Of a stretch of DNA of 5,140 bases, positions 4,873 to 5,140 are shown one piece after another. Position numbers and translations under genes: made by a program. The notes under the pieces were generated by a model. The model saw only the letters and a list, made by a program, of their open reading frames with translations. It ran no database searches and was not told the DNA's origin. The stretch's first letter is position 1. Every line of letters starts with the position of its first letter. Source of the stretch: RUG14223 sp051881075 (GTDB lineage: Bacteria; Bacillota; Clostridia; Oscillospirales; Acutalibacteraceae); the NCBI GenBank assembly GCA_051881075.1, contig JBJEPE010000014.1, positions 1 to 5,140 of the forward strand, in the 5' to 3' direction.

Positions 4873-5140
4873 ATGAAAAAAATTAAACTTATTGCATTTG
4901 TTCTGATTCTTGCAATGCTCACTAGCTGCGACCTTAATATTACCATTAACGGTGGCGCATCAAGCAAAACGCAGGAAAGCTCTTTAGCTGAGTCTGTAAT
5001 TGACAGTAGCAGCAGTACATCGGAAGATACATCCGAATCTACTACAGTATCCTCTTCCGCTGAATCTAAGAACGATACAGACAGCAAGGTAGAGTCTAAG
5101 GCTGAGTCTAAGGCTGAATCTAAAGCAGAGTCTAAAGTAG
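4873..5140 (+). CDS. Putative lipoprotein, paralogue 2 (5' part; runs off window end)
   Basis: The first 89 codons are visible and the frame is still open at 5140. The signal peptide (Lys 2, 3, 5; hydrophobic core) ends in the lipobox L-T-S-C with Cys19 lipidated. GGAGG at 4861-4865 lies 7 nt before the ATG. Residues 1-37 match the upstream lipoprotein at 22 positions without gaps, including A-M-L-T-x-C and S-S-x-T-Q-E-S-S. A Ser/Thr/Glu-rich linker follows (38-72), then tandem x-E-S-K repeats from 73 to the edge. No folded domain is visible yet, so function cannot be assigned; the paralogy suggests an envelope lipoprotein with a longer, charged tether. Confidence 0.85.
   Translation, partial: MKKIKLIAFVLILAMLTSCDLNITINGGASSKTQESSLAESVIDSSSSTSEDTSESTTVSSSAESKNDTDSKVESKAESKAESKAESKV
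5089..5136 (+). repeat. Tandem 12-nt repeat encoding (V/A)-E-S-K
   Basis: Four consecutive 12-nt units at 5089, 5101, 5113 and 5125 encode VESK-AESK-AESK-AESK and differ at only a few mostly third-position bases. A fifth, detached AESK unit is at 5059-5070. The array probably continues past the window, since the next codon is GTA as in the first unit. Such in-frame microsatellite-like arrays can vary in copy number. Confidence 0.85.

Noticed and set aside
4857..5087. 76-codon minus-strand frame opposite lipoprotein gene 2
   Set aside because: It is a shadow created by the Ser/Glu-rich low-complexity codons and has no start-site signal.
5089..5136. Short tandem repeats considered as a CRISPR array
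   Set aside because: Units are 12 nt, directly adjacent, without spacers and in frame with the lipoprotein gene.

Overview
The window looks like chromosomal DNA from a low-GC Gram-positive bacterium, probably an anaerobic gut-type member of the Clostridia (Oscillospiraceae/Ruminococcus-like). Reasons: AT-rich DNA with near-empty AT-rich spacers, strong GGAGG ribosome binding sites, two lipoproteins with type II signal peptides, a surface protein ending in a sortase-type tail, and a PadR / HAAS / DUF4097 gene trio of a kind common in these bacteria. The taxon is an inference from style only. All recognised genes are on the + strand. I see no tRNA, rRNA, CRISPR array, transposase or phage gene.

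Layout: (1) 1-987 is the 3' part of a surface protein with Ig-like repeats and a wall/membrane anchor. (2) 988-1255 is a spacer with a series of hairpins ending in a probable terminator, then a promoter surrounded by GGTAT/ATACC half-sites. (3) 1256-3435 is a compact three-gene operon: a PadR-family repressor (1256-1597), a membrane protein with an N-terminal HAAS/permease-prefix domain and a duplicated transmembrane hairpin (1594-2421, overlapping padR by 4 nt), and a secreted DUF4097 beta-repeat protein (2437-3435, start set by its ribosome binding site). (4) 3436-3582 is a very AT-rich spacer with inverted TTGTAT/ATACAA elements. (5) 3583-4680 is a complete lipoprotein of unknown function. 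(6) 4681-4872 holds a strong hairpin and then a good sigma-A-type promoter. (7) 4873 to the window end is the start of a second lipoprotein whose first ~40 residues align without gaps to the first, so the two are tandem paralogues.

How the genes may work together: the trio reads as a self-regulated cell-envelope module. The small PadR protein would repress its own promoter. The HAAS membrane protein would be its membrane partner, and the DUF4097 protein would lie on the outer side of the membrane as a beta-repeat scaffold or sensor. This follows from family knowledge and gene order; ligand and output are unknown. The flanking surface protein and lipoproteins are also envelope proteins, but they appear to be separate transcription units, and a link to the trio is not shown. 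The less familiar parts are the half-site array, the two internal duplications inside the trio, and the lipoprotein pair.
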